From a virus, in the IMG/VR virus record IMGVR_UViG_3300036792_000107, positions 1 through 64,000 of that record: 64,000 nucleotides of DNA. The stretch is one strand, 5' to 3'. A model generated the notes under the pieces. That model saw only the letters and a program-made list of their open reading frames with translations. It searched no databases and was not told the origin of the DNA. Both the position numbers and the translations under genes were made by a program. Below, piece by piece: positions 15,465 to 23,525 of the stretch (its first letter is position 1; each line of letters opens with the position of its first letter).

Positions 15465-15663
15465 GGACACGTTCCGAGTCCACGCGCTAGCAGCAGCGAA
15501 GAAGCCGAAGCGGAAGGATGCACCCAAGCACGGTGAAGTGACGGTCAAGCGCGTCAACCCGGAAGCGCTGGCCCTCGCGCGGAATATCGCTCACGGCCGG
15601 GATGTTCACGTGGAGGTACGGCCTGACGGCACGATCGACATCGTCAACGGCAGCAAGCACTAG
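15445..15663 (+). CDS. Small basic protein
   Basis: 72 residues, Lys/Arg-rich N-terminal half (AAAKKPKRKDAPKHGEVTVKR), then a small alpha/beta end. Behind AAAGGAGATGGAAG. Possibly nucleic-acid binding; no family recognised. Confidence 0.65.
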   Translation: MPAQRPKDTFRVHALAAAKKPKRKDAPKHGEVTVKRVNPEALALARNIAHGRDVHVEVRPDGTIDIVNGSKH

Positions 15664-15674
15664 AAGGAGAAAAC

Positions 15675-15893
15675 ATGAACCCGTTCGAGAACCTGGAAGC
15701 ACAGAGGCAAGTCACCGAGATAGCGAGGCTCGTCATGTTCTCGCCGTTCGAGGAGGCCGCGCTCACTGAGCTGATGAAGGTGATGCAACCGGGTCACCCC
15801 TTCCCGAAGGAACCCGGACTAAGCGCCAACGGCCCGTTCGGGGGCTACCTGATCGCCTACGACCCCTCCCTCGAAGAGGGAGACAGCGAATGA
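15675..15893 (+). CDS. Small protein, unknown
   Basis: 72 residues behind AGAAGGAGAAAAC. Helical first half, Gly/Pro-rich second half. ATGA overlap with the next gene. Confidence 0.6.
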   Translation: MNPFENLEAQRQVTEIARLVMFSPFEEAALTELMKVMQPGHPFPKEPGLSANGPFGGYLIAYDPSLEEGDSE

Positions 15894-16075
15894 CCGACTT
15901 GATCATCCGGCGAACCATAGATCTCGTCTTCAGCGCGGTAGCAGCTGTCATCGGCGCGCAGATCGTGGACTGGGGACTGTCCGCCATGCACGTCAACGTC
16001 GGCCTGGAAGGACCGTACGCCATCCTCATGGCACTGTCCCTGGTCATCGTCGCCGCAACCCCGACCCGGAAGTGA
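15890..16075 (+). CDS. Small membrane protein, two helices
   Basis: 61 residues with two hydrophobic segments (about 10-28 and 40-56). Inner-membrane protein of unknown role. Confidence 0.6.
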   Translation: MTDLIIRRTIDLVFSAVAAVIGAQIVDWGLSAMHVNVGLEGPYAILMALSLVIVAATPTRK

Positions 16076-16082
16076 GGAACGA

Positions 16083-16394
16083 ATGTCAAACTACAGCGAT
16101 GCCTGGCAAAATGGGATCACCCTTACCAAGGAGGTCCCCGTGCCGGAAGCCACAGTCCCCAGCGAATCGGAGCTGCACGCGCTCACCGGCCTGCCGGAGT
16201 TCCAGAGGCTTGACCCGGAAACGGCACTCCAGGCGTGCGACGGCCACGCCAGCGGCGGCGTCACCGCGCTGGTGGCCATGAAGCTCCCCAGCGGCTTCTA
16301 CGTCCTGCTGTGCGGGCACTGCGCCCGTAAGGCGGGCTACGAGCACACAGCTACTACACCGCCCGAAAACCGATCGATCGGATCTGACCACTAG
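16083..16394 (+). CDS. Cys-containing protein, DUF7455-like core
   Basis: 103 residues. The motif CDGH...ALVAMKLPSGFYVLLCGHCARK resembles the short zinc-binding DUF7455-type core common in actinobacteria and their phages (CxxC-x-n-CxHH), with partly changed ligands. Family assignment is tentative. Confidence 0.6.
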   Translation: MSNYSDAWQNGITLTKEVPVPEATVPSESELHALTGLPEFQRLDPETALQACDGHASGGVTALVAMKLPSGFYVLLCGHCARKAGYEHTATTPPENRSIGSDH

Positions 16395-16643
16395 ATGTAC
16401 GCCGGCATCGGGCGGGGTGGGGCGGCTATCGCCCCCCTCGCCCTTATCTTTTACGTCCTCCTGCTCCCGTTCTGGGTACTGTGGGCCGCTTTCGTCATAC
16501 TGGGAGCCGTCATCCGAACCGCCTACGCGCTGGGCTGCTGGTACGCCCAGTACCGCAGCGACCTGGCGGAAGCCCGGAACGAACCCGAACTTCCCGGCAA
16601 CCTGCCGATGCCCCCGACCTCACCCGTCATCCGTAAGTTCTAG
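16395..16643 (+). CDS. Membrane protein
   Basis: 82 residues, two adjoining hydrophobic segments (about 9-45), then a charged and proline-rich tail. Starts directly after the previous stop. No family recognised. Confidence 0.6.
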   Translation: MYAGIGRGGAAIAPLALIFYVLLLPFWVLWAAFVILGAVIRTAYALGCWYAQYRSDLAEARNEPELPGNLPMPPTSPVIRKF

Positions 16644-16656
16644 AAAGGCCAAACTC

Positions 16657-16836
16657 ATGATGATCCTGTTCTCGCTCCTCCGCATGGGTATACGCGCCAG
16701 CCAGAACGCGCAGAACACCCAGAACTCTCAGCCGTCCCCGACCTACAGCTCCGAGGGAGAGGCATTCCTGTACGCGCTGCTCTCCGGAGTGATCGTCGTC
16801 ATCCTCGTGGCCCTGGTCGGTCACCACGTCATCTAG
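16657..16836 (+). CDS. Small membrane protein
   Basis: 59 residues; ATG at 16657 or 16660 behind TAGAAAGGCC. Polar Gln/Asn/Ser-rich middle and a C-terminal membrane helix (FLYALLSGVIVVILVALVG). No family recognised. Confidence 0.6.
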   Translation: MMILFSLLRMGIRASQNAQNTQNSQPSPTYSSEGEAFLYALLSGVIVVILVALVGHHVI

Positions 16837-16874
16837 CCCGGAATACTCACGCTGCCAGCGGGGTTAGGACGGTC

Positions 16875-17171
16875 ATGGAAGACGGCCCCGCAAAGAAGAA
16901 ATGCACCGACTGCCCGTTCCTGCGGATGGCAGCGCGGGCTGAGCGCATGATGGAGTGCGGCATCATCCCGACCAAGGAAGAGTGGGCCGGCAAGAACCGG
17001 GTAGCCGCCATCCACGTCGGCGTAGAACGCGACGAGCGCGGATGCGCCGGCCCCGTAAGGGGCAAGTGCCGTTTCAGCGATGACGCCAACATGGCCGAGG
17101 TTTCGTTCGACCCCAACGTCCCCCTCCTGAAGAGGCGCGTGGACGACGGCCAGGACCACTTCTACCACTGA
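16875..17171 (+). CDS. Cys-rich hypothetical protein
   Basis: 98 residues. CTDC near residue 10 and later Cys at about 28, 57 and 64 could hold a metal or Fe-S cluster. Short unrecognised family. Confidence 0.6.
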   Translation: MEDGPAKKKCTDCPFLRMAARAERMMECGIIPTKEEWAGKNRVAAIHVGVERDERGCAGPVRGKCRFSDDANMAEVSFDPNVPLLKRRVDDGQDHFYH

Positions 17172-17181
17172 GAGGATCATC

Positions 17182-17430
17182 ATGCGAGAGATCGGGCCGC
17201 TAAAACCGCACTACGACCCCGGCGAGGTGTTCTACACAATACGGAAGGAAGACGTCGGCAAGCAGGTTATCGAAACGGAGATCGGGAAGATCGACGTTGG
17301 CACAACACTAGGGCGCGTCATCACGGCCGACATCGGCCGTCGTCTGTACCGGAAGAACCTCGGGGACTCCGGCTACACCTGGCAAGCCGAGAACAACGCC
17401 CAACGACGGAAGAGGGAAGGCAAGTCATGA
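17182..17430 (+). CDS. Hypothetical protein
   Basis: 82 residues behind GAGAGGATCATC. Predicted beta-rich (VGKQVIETEIGKIDVGTTLG) with a basic tail. No family recognised. Confidence 0.6.
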   Translation: MREIGPLKPHYDPGEVFYTIRKEDVGKQVIETEIGKIDVGTTLGRVITADIGRRLYRKNLGDSGYTWQAENNAQRRKREGKS

Positions 17431-17879
17431 ACATCGGCCCCGTCAGCACCCAGAACACCGATGTCAGCACGGGGCGTACCCGCGAAGACATCCACACATC
17501 CCAGATCCCGCCGCGACTGGCAGAGGACGGAGACCATGTACGGGAGTACAGCCCGGTCCTGCACGATAAGCCAGTACGAGAGACCCCGGCAGTGGGCAGC
17601 GAAGGACGCCGGTTCGGCACCAACGTACTCCCCGAGCCGATCAGCGTCTCCGTGGAAAACGCCCGCTGGTACCTCGCCATGCTGTACGGCATGGACACGG
17701 CCGACTCGATGATAGGGCGCGCGGCGTCCGGCGGGGTGGTCAACGGCGAGAAGTTCACCGTCAAGGACAGCCAGGCGCGCACCAGCGGGAAGCTGTCCGT
17801 CACCACCGACAAGTCACGGCCGGGGATGTTCGTCCTGGTACCGCACTTGCTAAGGCAAAGTGGTGGGAAGCGGAAGTGA
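17427..17879 (+). CDS. Hypothetical protein
   Basis: 150 residues, ATGA overlap. Polar N-terminal 70 residues, then a more ordered part with WYLAMLYGMDTADSMI. No family recognised. Confidence 0.6.
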   Translation: MNIGPVSTQNTDVSTGRTREDIHTSQIPPRLAEDGDHVREYSPVLHDKPVRETPAVGSEGRRFGTNVLPEPISVSVENARWYLAMLYGMDTADSMIGRAASGGVVNGEKFTVKDSQARTSGKLSVTTDKSRPGMFVLVPHLLRQSGGKRK

Positions 17880-18238
17880 GCTACAGCTTCGGCTTCGACA
17901 ACGCGCTCCTGGCGGAAATCAGCAAGATAGTAACCGAAAGGAAGAAAAAGAAGATGAAAGAGATCACCCTGAACGGCGAGAAGTACGTCAACCTGGATCA
18001 GTACATCTCGGAACTGACCACCGTCAACCTGGACGGTGAACTCTACTTCAAGGTAGAAGAACCGCCCGCGCCCGAGCCTGAGCTGCCGAACTACGGCGTC
18101 ATCATCGACGGTGACGGGGATTTCTGGAGCCGCGACCCGGACAACCGGGAGATGTGGCGGATGCTGCGCCCGACCGGCCGTGCGACCAAGACGCGCGAGC
18201 AGCTTTCCACCCAGTACCAGATCGTACGGGAACTGTGA
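17876..18238 (+). CDS. Hypothetical protein
   Basis: 120 residues, GTG start. Basic helix (about 20-29), then a domain with ITLNGEKYVNLDQYISEL and GVIIDGDGDFWSRD, similar in style to short phage 'display' domains. No family recognised. Confidence 0.6.
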   Translation: MSYSFGFDNALLAEISKIVTERKKKKMKEITLNGEKYVNLDQYISELTTVNLDGELYFKVEEPPAPEPELPNYGVIIDGDGDFWSRDPDNREMWRMLRPTGRATKTREQLSTQYQIVREL

Positions 18239-18585
18239 ACATCGAGCGGATGACCGATGAGGTCAGCCTGAACCAGATGGCTCGCGCCGGGGACGAAACC
18301 GTCCCCGTGCGCGAGATCTTCCGCCGGGCGTCGAATGACGCGGTGCTGGTGGAGATCGCGCGCAAGGCCATCGAAGACGCCGCGATAGCAACCCGTCAGC
18401 GCGGCATCGGGCACCCCAACGCCGCCAACGGCATCACCTGCCTGAACGCTGACGGCAGCCCGAGCTACGTCATCCGCGTCTGGACACCCGACGCCATCAT
18501 CCTCGCGCTCAAGGCGATAGCCGGCGCGGACGACCTTCAGGTAGCGCAGATGCGCTCGTACATCAAAGCCCACTACGAAAGGTAG
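18235..18585 (+). CDS. Hypothetical protein
   Basis: 116 residues, GTG start in a GTGA overlap. Alpha/beta with a conserved-looking WTPDAIILALKAIAGADDL helix. No family recognised. Confidence 0.6.
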   Translation: MNIERMTDEVSLNQMARAGDETVPVREIFRRASNDAVLVEIARKAIEDAAIATRQRGIGHPNAANGITCLNADGSPSYVIRVWTPDAIILALKAIAGADDLQVAQMRSYIKAHYER

Positions 18586-18588
18586 CTC

Positions 18589-18759
18589 ATGCCCGACTTC
18601 AGCGACTTCAACGACAGCCCCAACGATAACCGCAAGTGGGTAAGGAACCGGCTGGCCAGCAAGAACATGAAGATCGACTACCGGGACGTCCTCCAGCGGC
18701 TCCCGCAGTCCGTCATCGACGTGATCTTCCTCGAAATGGCCCGGAGGTTCGATGGCTAG
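18589..18759 (+). CDS. 56-residue helical protein
   Basis: Polar start then basic helices. The last eight bases overlap the next gene's start. Called from spacing, ribosome site AAAGGTAG and codon use. Confidence 0.55.
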   Translation: MPDFSDFNDSPNDNRKWVRNRLASKNMKIDYRDVLQRLPQSVIDVIFLEMARRFDG

Positions 18760-18937
18760 GAAGAAAGCTAAGCCCGTGCCGTCTCCCAGCGGCGACAGCT
18801 CGCCGCGCACTGTTTCTCTTCTCGCGCTCGAAGCGCTGGCCCGCTACACCGAAAGCGACCTGGCCGGCCCGAAGGAACGCATGCACAAAGACCTGGCCGT
18901 GAGGCTGGCTCAAGTGGCCAGCAAGAACGAATGGTAG
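18752..18937 (+). CDS. Small basic/helical protein
   Basis: 61 residues: basic, Ser/Pro-rich start (ARKKAKPVPSPSG), then an amphipathic helix. No family recognised. Confidence 0.6.
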   Translation: MARKKAKPVPSPSGDSSPRTVSLLALEALARYTESDLAGPKERMHKDLAVRLAQVASKNEW

Positions 18938-18941
18938 GCAG

Positions 18942-19346
18942 ATGCCCGAAGACACCGGAAAGAGCTACGAAAGCCCGTTCAAGATCCCTAAGTGCAACTG
19001 GAAGAAAACCGGCAACGGCAACGACCCTGCCCGCTGGCCTAACCTGCACGAATCCAACGACAAGTGCCCGCTTCACAGCCGGGCCAGCAGCAACTGGACT
19101 GACTGGTACATCTACCGGGAGAAGTTCGCTACCGACAAAATCGAATCCAACCGGGAATACTACCTGGACAAGATGCTCGGCTTCGTCACCCTGGAGAACC
19201 CGCCGGACGCCCCGAGCCTCGTGAAGCGCAAGCCGGCGATCGTCAAGAAGCAACTGAGCTGGGAAGCCGCTTTCTGCCTCGCTGCCCTCACCGCAGTCGG
19301 CGTTACCTTTCTCGTCGTCATGATCGCATTCTTCGCAATCGGATAG
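18942..19346 (+). CDS. Membrane-anchored hypothetical protein
   Basis: 134 residues with a Cys/Trp-containing soluble part and one C-terminal membrane helix (about 110-132). Tail-anchored topology. No family recognised. Confidence 0.6.
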   Translation: MPEDTGKSYESPFKIPKCNWKKTGNGNDPARWPNLHESNDKCPLHSRASSNWTDWYIYREKFATDKIESNREYYLDKMLGFVTLENPPDAPSLVKRKPAIVKKQLSWEAAFCLAALTAVGVTFLVVMIAFFAIG

Positions 19347-19366
19347 TCCCGCGTACGGGAGGTCAC

Positions 19367-19819
19367 ATGGGAACGCACGCAGCAAAGAAAACCTTGCCTC
19401 TGCCGAAATTCCGACGGCGACCGCGACGGGAGAAGCACCGTTCGTGGAAGCGTTGGGCCGCGTGGATCGCGATCACCATCGTCGCGCTGTTCACGGCTAT
19501 GTGCGTTCTCGGCGCTCTCGTTCCTGCGAAGACGCCAGCACACGCTGCGACCGCACCAGGACCGCCCGGCATCATGACCGTTCTTCACGGCCACGTCGAA
19601 GCCGTCGTCCAGAGCACCACCGAAGGGCGCAACGTAACACTGGTGAACACCGGCACGCAGCCCGCGTCGGCTGTCTTCACCTGGACCCAGCTCTGCGTCG
19701 AAGGGCCGACCGTGACCGCGTACAACCTCCAGACGCAGACCTACAGTACGCCGATCGGCGGCATCAAGACCACGATCCCGGCAGGGCAGGCGCGAGTCTA
19801 CGTCCTGGTGAAGGAATGA
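19367..19819 (+). CDS. Exported or membrane-anchored protein
   Basis: 150 residues. Very basic N terminus, a hydrophobic segment (about 30-52) followed by AHAAT, so a long signal peptide or signal anchor; the rest is beta-rich and extracellular. No family recognised. Confidence 0.6.
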   Translation: MGTHAAKKTLPLPKFRRRPRREKHRSWKRWAAWIAITIVALFTAMCVLGALVPAKTPAHAATAPGPPGIMTVLHGHVEAVVQSTTEGRNVTLVNTGTQPASAVFTWTQLCVEGPTVTAYNLQTQTYSTPIGGIKTTIPAGQARVYVLVKE

Positions 19820-19847
19820 ACGCGCTTGCGCGCGTGTTCTCAAAGGC

Positions 19848-19908
19848 ACCGGGCCGTCCGTGATACGTCATCAATCGGGTGAGTATGAATCTCCACGGCC
19901 GGCCCGGT
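19848..19908 (+). promoter_or_regulatory. Long stem-loop in an intergenic gap
   Basis: 19848-19855 pairs with 19901-19908 (8 bp) and 19858-19862 with 19894-19898 (5 bp). It fills the 109-base gap before the 19929 gene. A terminator or leader structure; the long loop leaves room for a protein or RNA ligand. Confidence 0.5.
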
Positions 19909-19928
19909 AACTCACGAGAGGGGTAACC

Positions 19929-20045
19929 ATGATCATCCCGTGGCTCATCGTCTGGGCCATCCAGGGCACACCGCACGTCGAGTGGTTCGGCCCGCACTGG
20001 AACGACTGGGGAGTTACGTGCCTGCTGGCGCTGATCGCCGGATGA
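19929..20045 (+). CDS. 38-residue membrane peptide
   Basis: Two short hydrophobic stretches separated by a His/Trp-rich link. Behind AGAGGGGTAACC, and overlapping the next start (ATGA). Unknown role. Confidence 0.55.
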   Translation: MIIPWLIVWAIQGTPHVEWFGPHWNDWGVTCLLALIAG

Positions 20046-20524
20046 GCGTAACCGTGGACGGCCGGAACATAGACGGCCAGAACGTATGGGAAGACTGGCG
20101 CGGCAACGCGTACATGGTGGGCTCGCTGGTCCTGTACCCGCGCCTGGACGGCAGGTCGTGCGAGATAGCGGAAGGCCGCGTTCTCGATCTGTACGAGGTC
20201 TACCGTGACGAAGACTACAAGTGGCATAAGCTCGCGGCCGGCGAAGAGGCTCCGCTGCACGAGGTGATGCGGTGGATGTGCATCGAGACCCGCGAAGTGC
20301 AGCAGCTCCACGACGAGCTGCACAGCGAGCGCACGTGGGTTACTGAGCCCCGGGAAACCGAGCGCCGCGCCAAGATCATGCCGACAGGGCGCACGTCGCG
20401 GTTCGCGCGCTGGGACAAGAAGTGGCAGTGGAACGAGGAAACCCAGCAGGGGGGCTTCGTAGACGCCGAACCCCGGCCCGTCACGCTCATTATCACCAAG
20501 TCGATCACGGTGCCGTCGCCGTGA
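20042..20524 (+). CDS. Hypothetical protein
   Basis: 160 residues, ATGA overlap. Small beta barrel-like N-terminal part and a charged helical middle (HEVMRWMCIETREVQQLHDEL). No family recognised. Confidence 0.6.
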   Translation: MSVTVDGRNIDGQNVWEDWRGNAYMVGSLVLYPRLDGRSCEIAEGRVLDLYEVYRDEDYKWHKLAAGEEAPLHEVMRWMCIETREVQQLHDELHSERTWVTEPRETERRAKIMPTGRTSRFARWDKKWQWNEETQQGGFVDAEPRPVTLIITKSITVPSP

Positions 20525-21090
20525 ACATCTTCAAGCGAAGGGAAAAGAACCCGGTGGCTATCAGGACGTTCTGGGGAGATGACGACCCCGATCCCGTGGA
20601 AATCCCGGCAAAAGACCTTTGCTTCGGCCGTACCGAGCCGCTGGAAGGCATCCTCACGAGCTACGGGACCGGAGACCCGGTCACGCCGACGATCGTGGCC
20701 GCGCCCTACCTGAATACGTTCAGCGCCTTCTGCGACTCCTCCTCGATCCGGCGAGACAGCCGCAACGTTCACTTCCTGCCGTGCCCCCACCCCGGGCTGG
20801 CCAGCCCGACTTTCTACACATCAAGCAGTGCGCCTAGCTTCAGCCTGGTGGGAAGGTCACTCGGCACGGGCCTCGTGGAAAGGACACTCGGCACGGGCCG
20901 CTGGGAGCACGTAGCATTCGTCGGCGTCCACCCGGACCAGCACAGCACCCTCTACTGCAGCGCCGACGACGCCTGGTACATCCTGGAGACCCTGCGCGCC
21001 CGGGGACACATCAAACGCGCGTTCCACTACCCGAACCCGCTGGACGTCAAGCCGAACTACCAGTACCCGGAGATTGGACCCATCCTGTGA
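20521..21090 (+). CDS. Hypothetical protein
   Basis: 189 residues, GTG start. Contains a near-tandem repeat GRSLGTGLVE / ERTLGTGRWE (about residues 107-127) and several His/Cys. No family recognised. Confidence 0.6.
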   Translation: MNIFKRREKNPVAIRTFWGDDDPDPVEIPAKDLCFGRTEPLEGILTSYGTGDPVTPTIVAAPYLNTFSAFCDSSSIRRDSRNVHFLPCPHPGLASPTFYTSSSAPSFSLVGRSLGTGLVERTLGTGRWEHVAFVGVHPDQHSTLYCSADDAWYILETLRARGHIKRAFHYPNPLDVKPNYQYPEIGPIL

Positions 21091-21725
21091 AAACCGCACT
21101 TATGTTCGCAACCGGAACCGCGCTGGCCGGCCTCGCGGCGTGCAGCTCAGTCAGCAGCACGGCATCGACGGCCCCGCACTTCACCCCCAGCAGCGTTGCC
21201 TCCCCGCCCGTACCCGCCCGCACCGTCCCCGTTCACGTCACGCTGCCATCGGCGACAGCGCCGGCCACCGTCCCCGGCAACACCCCGCTCAAGGTGGCTT
21301 CCACGCCGTCTCCGGACGCCTGCTCCAGCCTCGGCATCGAGATCGTCAACCTCGGCGGCGCGGCTGGGTCTTCCTACCAGCAGCTCCAGTTCACCAACGA
21401 CAGCAGCACCCCGTGCACCCTCGGCGGCTACCCCGGCGTGTCGCTGACTACGAGCCAGGACACCGGATCTCAGATCGGCAGCGCCGCGTCGAAGAACTCC
21501 GTCACGCAGCCCACGGTGGTAACCCTCGCGCCCGGCAAGGAGGCGACTTCGCAGCTGCGGATCACCGACGCGGGCAACTACCCGCAGACGCAGGGGCACA
21601 CAGAGCAGTCAGCGTGGCTCCAGGTGTACGCGCCCGGCTCAAAGACCCCCGTCTACCTGCCCGACACCGTAACCGGGACGACCGTCACGTCGGTGAATCT
21701 CCTGGCCGTGTCACCCGTCGTGTAG
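21087..21725 (+). CDS. Lipoprotein with DUF4232-like domain
   Basis: 212 residues. Signal peptide with lipobox LAAC (Cys about 19), a Ser/Thr/Pro-rich linker to about 75, then a domain with CSSLGIEIVNLGGAAGSSYQ, FTNDSSTPCTLGGYPGV and a late LAPGKEA, the pattern of DUF4232 domains of actinobacterial secreted proteins. GTG start in a GTGA overlap. Would be anchored outside the host membrane; phage lipoproteins often block superinfection, but that is inference here. Confidence 0.75.
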   Translation: MKTALMFATGTALAGLAACSSVSSTASTAPHFTPSSVASPPVPARTVPVHVTLPSATAPATVPGNTPLKVASTPSPDACSSLGIEIVNLGGAAGSSYQQLQFTNDSSTPCTLGGYPGVSLTTSQDTGSQIGSAASKNSVTQPTVVTLAPGKEATSQLRITDAGNYPQTQGHTEQSAWLQVYAPGSKTPVYLPDTVTGTTVTSVNLLAVSPVV

Positions 21726-21852
21726 ACTCTCCGTAGCTTTACTCCGTGCGGACGGCTCTGCCAAACCTTTCGGGCGGGGCAACATGCGGCCTGCTTCGGG
21801 TGGGGTTTTTTGGACGTTTGTACTCCACGGAAGGCCGCAATCCGTCGCACGC

Positions 21853-21890
21853 AGAAGAAGCCCTCTCGATCCGTCGAGAGGGCTTCTTCT
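21853..21890. terminator. Strong bidirectional terminator
   Basis: 21853-21869 is perfectly complementary to 21874-21890 (17 bp, loop TCCG). It starts with A-rich and ends with T-rich arms and lies between convergent genes ending at 21725 (+) and 21898 (-), serving both. Confidence 0.9.
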
Positions 21891-21897
21891 GTTCCCG

Positions 21898-22788
21898 CTA
21901 GCTCGCCGGCGTCACCTGGACGATCGAGAGGTTCAGGCTGTCGAGCGTGTACGTGCCCGAGCCGGTGTCGCTGTCGTAGCCGAAGGCGTAGACCTTGATC
22001 GTTCCGGCCGCTGCAAGGGTGACGAGCTGCGCGCCGCTGTAGTAGCTGTCGATTGTGTCGTGCGCGCCGGACTCCAGCGGGCCAGCGCCGACGTTGAACA
22101 GGTCGTTGGAGAAGTCCACGAGCGGAGTGCCGTTATAGACGAAGAACTGCGGGAACACGTCAACCGCGCCCGTGCCGCCGGACGGCGGCGTCGCCTTGGC
22201 GCTGACGCTGATCAGGTAGGTTCCGGCCGCGAGGGAAACGTCCGAGCCGACCTGCTTCGCGTTCGTGGCGAAGGGACCTCCCGTCGTAACGGTCGTCGCA
22301 GTACCGCCGGTAAGGTCGCTGGAATGAACGCTGACAACTCCGGAGGGACCGGCAGGTCCAATAGCCCCGGCCGCGCCTACTGCTCCTGCGGCTCCCTGTA
22401 GGCCCCCTGCGGCGCTTGCGTAGAACGTGACAGGCTGCGACCATCCGGTGGGAACGCCGTTGACCGTGAACGCCACCTTGAGGTCCAGCGCCTGCCCGGC
22501 TACGTCAGCGGGAAGCGGCACGGTCGTGCCGGTCGATTCGCTCGCCGTTCGCGGCGTGTGGATGACGAGGGCCTGCGTGCTGGCGTTGTAGACGAGGACT
22601 TCAGCGAGGACCGCGTTCCCGACACCTCGCCATCCGACATCGACGCTCCCGGCGGAAGTGGAGACTACGTGGATGTCGTGGGTCTGGGCGGTGTCGTCGG
22701 CGTGCGCGATGCCGGAGACTCCGAACGTGAGCGCGCCCGCTGCCAGGACGGCGGAGGCTACCGCTGCCTTCTTCTTGGTAAGGAACAT
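21898..22788 (-). CDS. Secreted collagen-like protein with C1q/TNF-like C terminus
   Basis: 296 residues. Basic start and hydrophobic core ending AHA/DD give a signal peptide of about 30 residues. Residues about 35-125 look like a beta-sandwich; about 128-149 are seven Gly-X-Y triplets (GLQGAAGAVGAAGAIGPAG); the rest looks like a jelly-roll trimer domain. A secreted trimeric phage protein, unlike a virion protein because it has a signal peptide. Last gene of the lysis cassette, with its own leaderless-type start (TAGCCT six bases before ATG). Confidence 0.7.
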   Translation of the reverse strand: MFLTKKKAAVASAVLAAGALTFGVSGIAHADDTAQTHDIHVVSTSAGSVDVGWRGVGNAVLAEVLVYNASTQALVIHTPRTASESTGTTVPLPADVAGQALDLKVAFTVNGVPTGWSQPVTFYASAAGGLQGAAGAVGAAGAIGPAGPSGVVSVHSSDLTGGTATTVTTGGPFATNAKQVGSDVSLAAGTYLISVSAKATPPSGGTGAVDVFPQFFVYNGTPLVDFSNDLFNVGAGPLESGAHDTIDSYYSGAQLVTLAAAGTIKVYAFGYDSDTGSGTYTLDSLNLSIVQVTPAS

Positions 22789-22794
22789 GCACCC

Positions 22795-22800
22795 AGGCTA
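22795..22800 (-). promoter_or_regulatory. -10 hexamer of leaderless type for 22788 gene
   Basis: On the minus strand TAGCCT lies at -12 to -7 from the ATG at 22788, with no Shine-Dalgarno sequence between. Transcription would then start at the A of ATG. One of seven starts with this spacing. Confidence 0.55.
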
Positions 22801-22808
22801 CAGGACGG

Positions 22809-23036
22809 CTACTTATCGCTCGGGCCGAGCTGCACAGTCACGGTGTTCTTGCTACCGCAGGTGCAGTCTAGTTCCCTGAGGTACGCTGCAAGGCACTCCT
22901 GTGAACAGAACTCGTACCGTAGTTCGTTGAGGCAGTCGCACTCGTCGCGGGTCAGGCGCAGAACGTCCTCGCCGTAGGACGTCACCTTCCCGCAGGTATC
23001 ACAGCCGTAGTAGACGCACTTGCCGTTGCCGCACAC
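22809..23036 (-). CDS. Cys-rich zinc-binding protein
   Basis: 75 residues, 9 Cys: CVYYGCDTC, CDC, CSQEC, CTC. Treble-clef or TRASH-like zinc folds would fit (the FCSQECLAAYL segment is typical of such knuckles). GTG start one base after the holin-like gene's stop. Role unknown. Confidence 0.65.
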   Translation of the reverse strand: MCGNGKCVYYGCDTCGKVTSYGEDVLRLTRDECDCLNELRYEFCSQECLAAYLRELDCTCGSKNTVTVQLGPSDK

Positions 23037-23037
23037 G

Positions 23038-23409
23038 CTAAACGGCCTTCTTGACGTCCCCGGCGATGTCGCTCACCTGCGTGACAGCCCCGTCAACGGC
23101 CTTGAACGCCTGCGTGACGTCCGAACGGGCATCGACCGCGTTCCCCTGCCGTACGGCAGCCGCTGCAGCCTCTGCGTCGCTCACGACGACCTGGCCGTCC
23201 ACGAGCAGCGCCTTGATGTTGCTGTTCGGCACCGTGAAGACGCCGAGCGCCGTTACCGCCGTGACGATGATGCTCACCCAGCCGGGCGGCGTTGCCAGTG
23301 CGAACAGCAGGATCGTGGCGACTACGCCCGCGACCGCGACTACGCCCTTGGCGTACGGGAGGTACTTTTCGAGCGGCGCGGGAACTGCGAACGGGCCGAT
23401 GTTAGCCAT
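23038..23409 (-). CDS. Probable holin
   Basis: 123 residues. Two membrane segments (about 18-38 and 42-60), then a polar Ala-rich helix and a Lys-containing end: small size, two helices and position three genes after the endolysin all fit a phage holin that permeabilises the host membrane. ATG behind CCGGAGTGCAAA. Assignment rests on topology and context. Confidence 0.65.
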   Translation of the reverse strand: MANIGPFAVPAPLEKYLPYAKGVVAVAGVVATILLFALATPPGWVSIIVTAVTALGVFTVPNSNIKALLVDGQVVVSDAEAAAAAVRQGNAVDARSDVTQAFKAVDGAVTQVSDIAGDVKKAV

Positions 23410-23525
23410 TTTGCACTCCGGTAGGGTCGGTAACGCCAGTAATAGATGTAATACCAGAGTAGCCCCTTCAGGCTCTCAATTTCGAGGGTCACCGTGGCGA
23501 GCAGCGCCATCAGGAAATCGATCAT
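23340..23525 (-). CDS. Small membrane protein, possible lysis partner
   Basis: 61 residues, ATG in a TGATG junction with the HNH gene. An N-terminal amphipathic or membrane helix, aromatic patch LLWYYIYYWRYRPY and a basic tail. It overlaps the holin-like gene by 70 bases, so the C-terminal part may be fortuitous. Could be a second holin or antiholin; unproven. Confidence 0.5.
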   Translation of the reverse strand: MIDFLMALLATVTLEIESLKGLLWYYIYYWRYRPYRSAKWLTSARSQFPRRSKSTSRTPRA

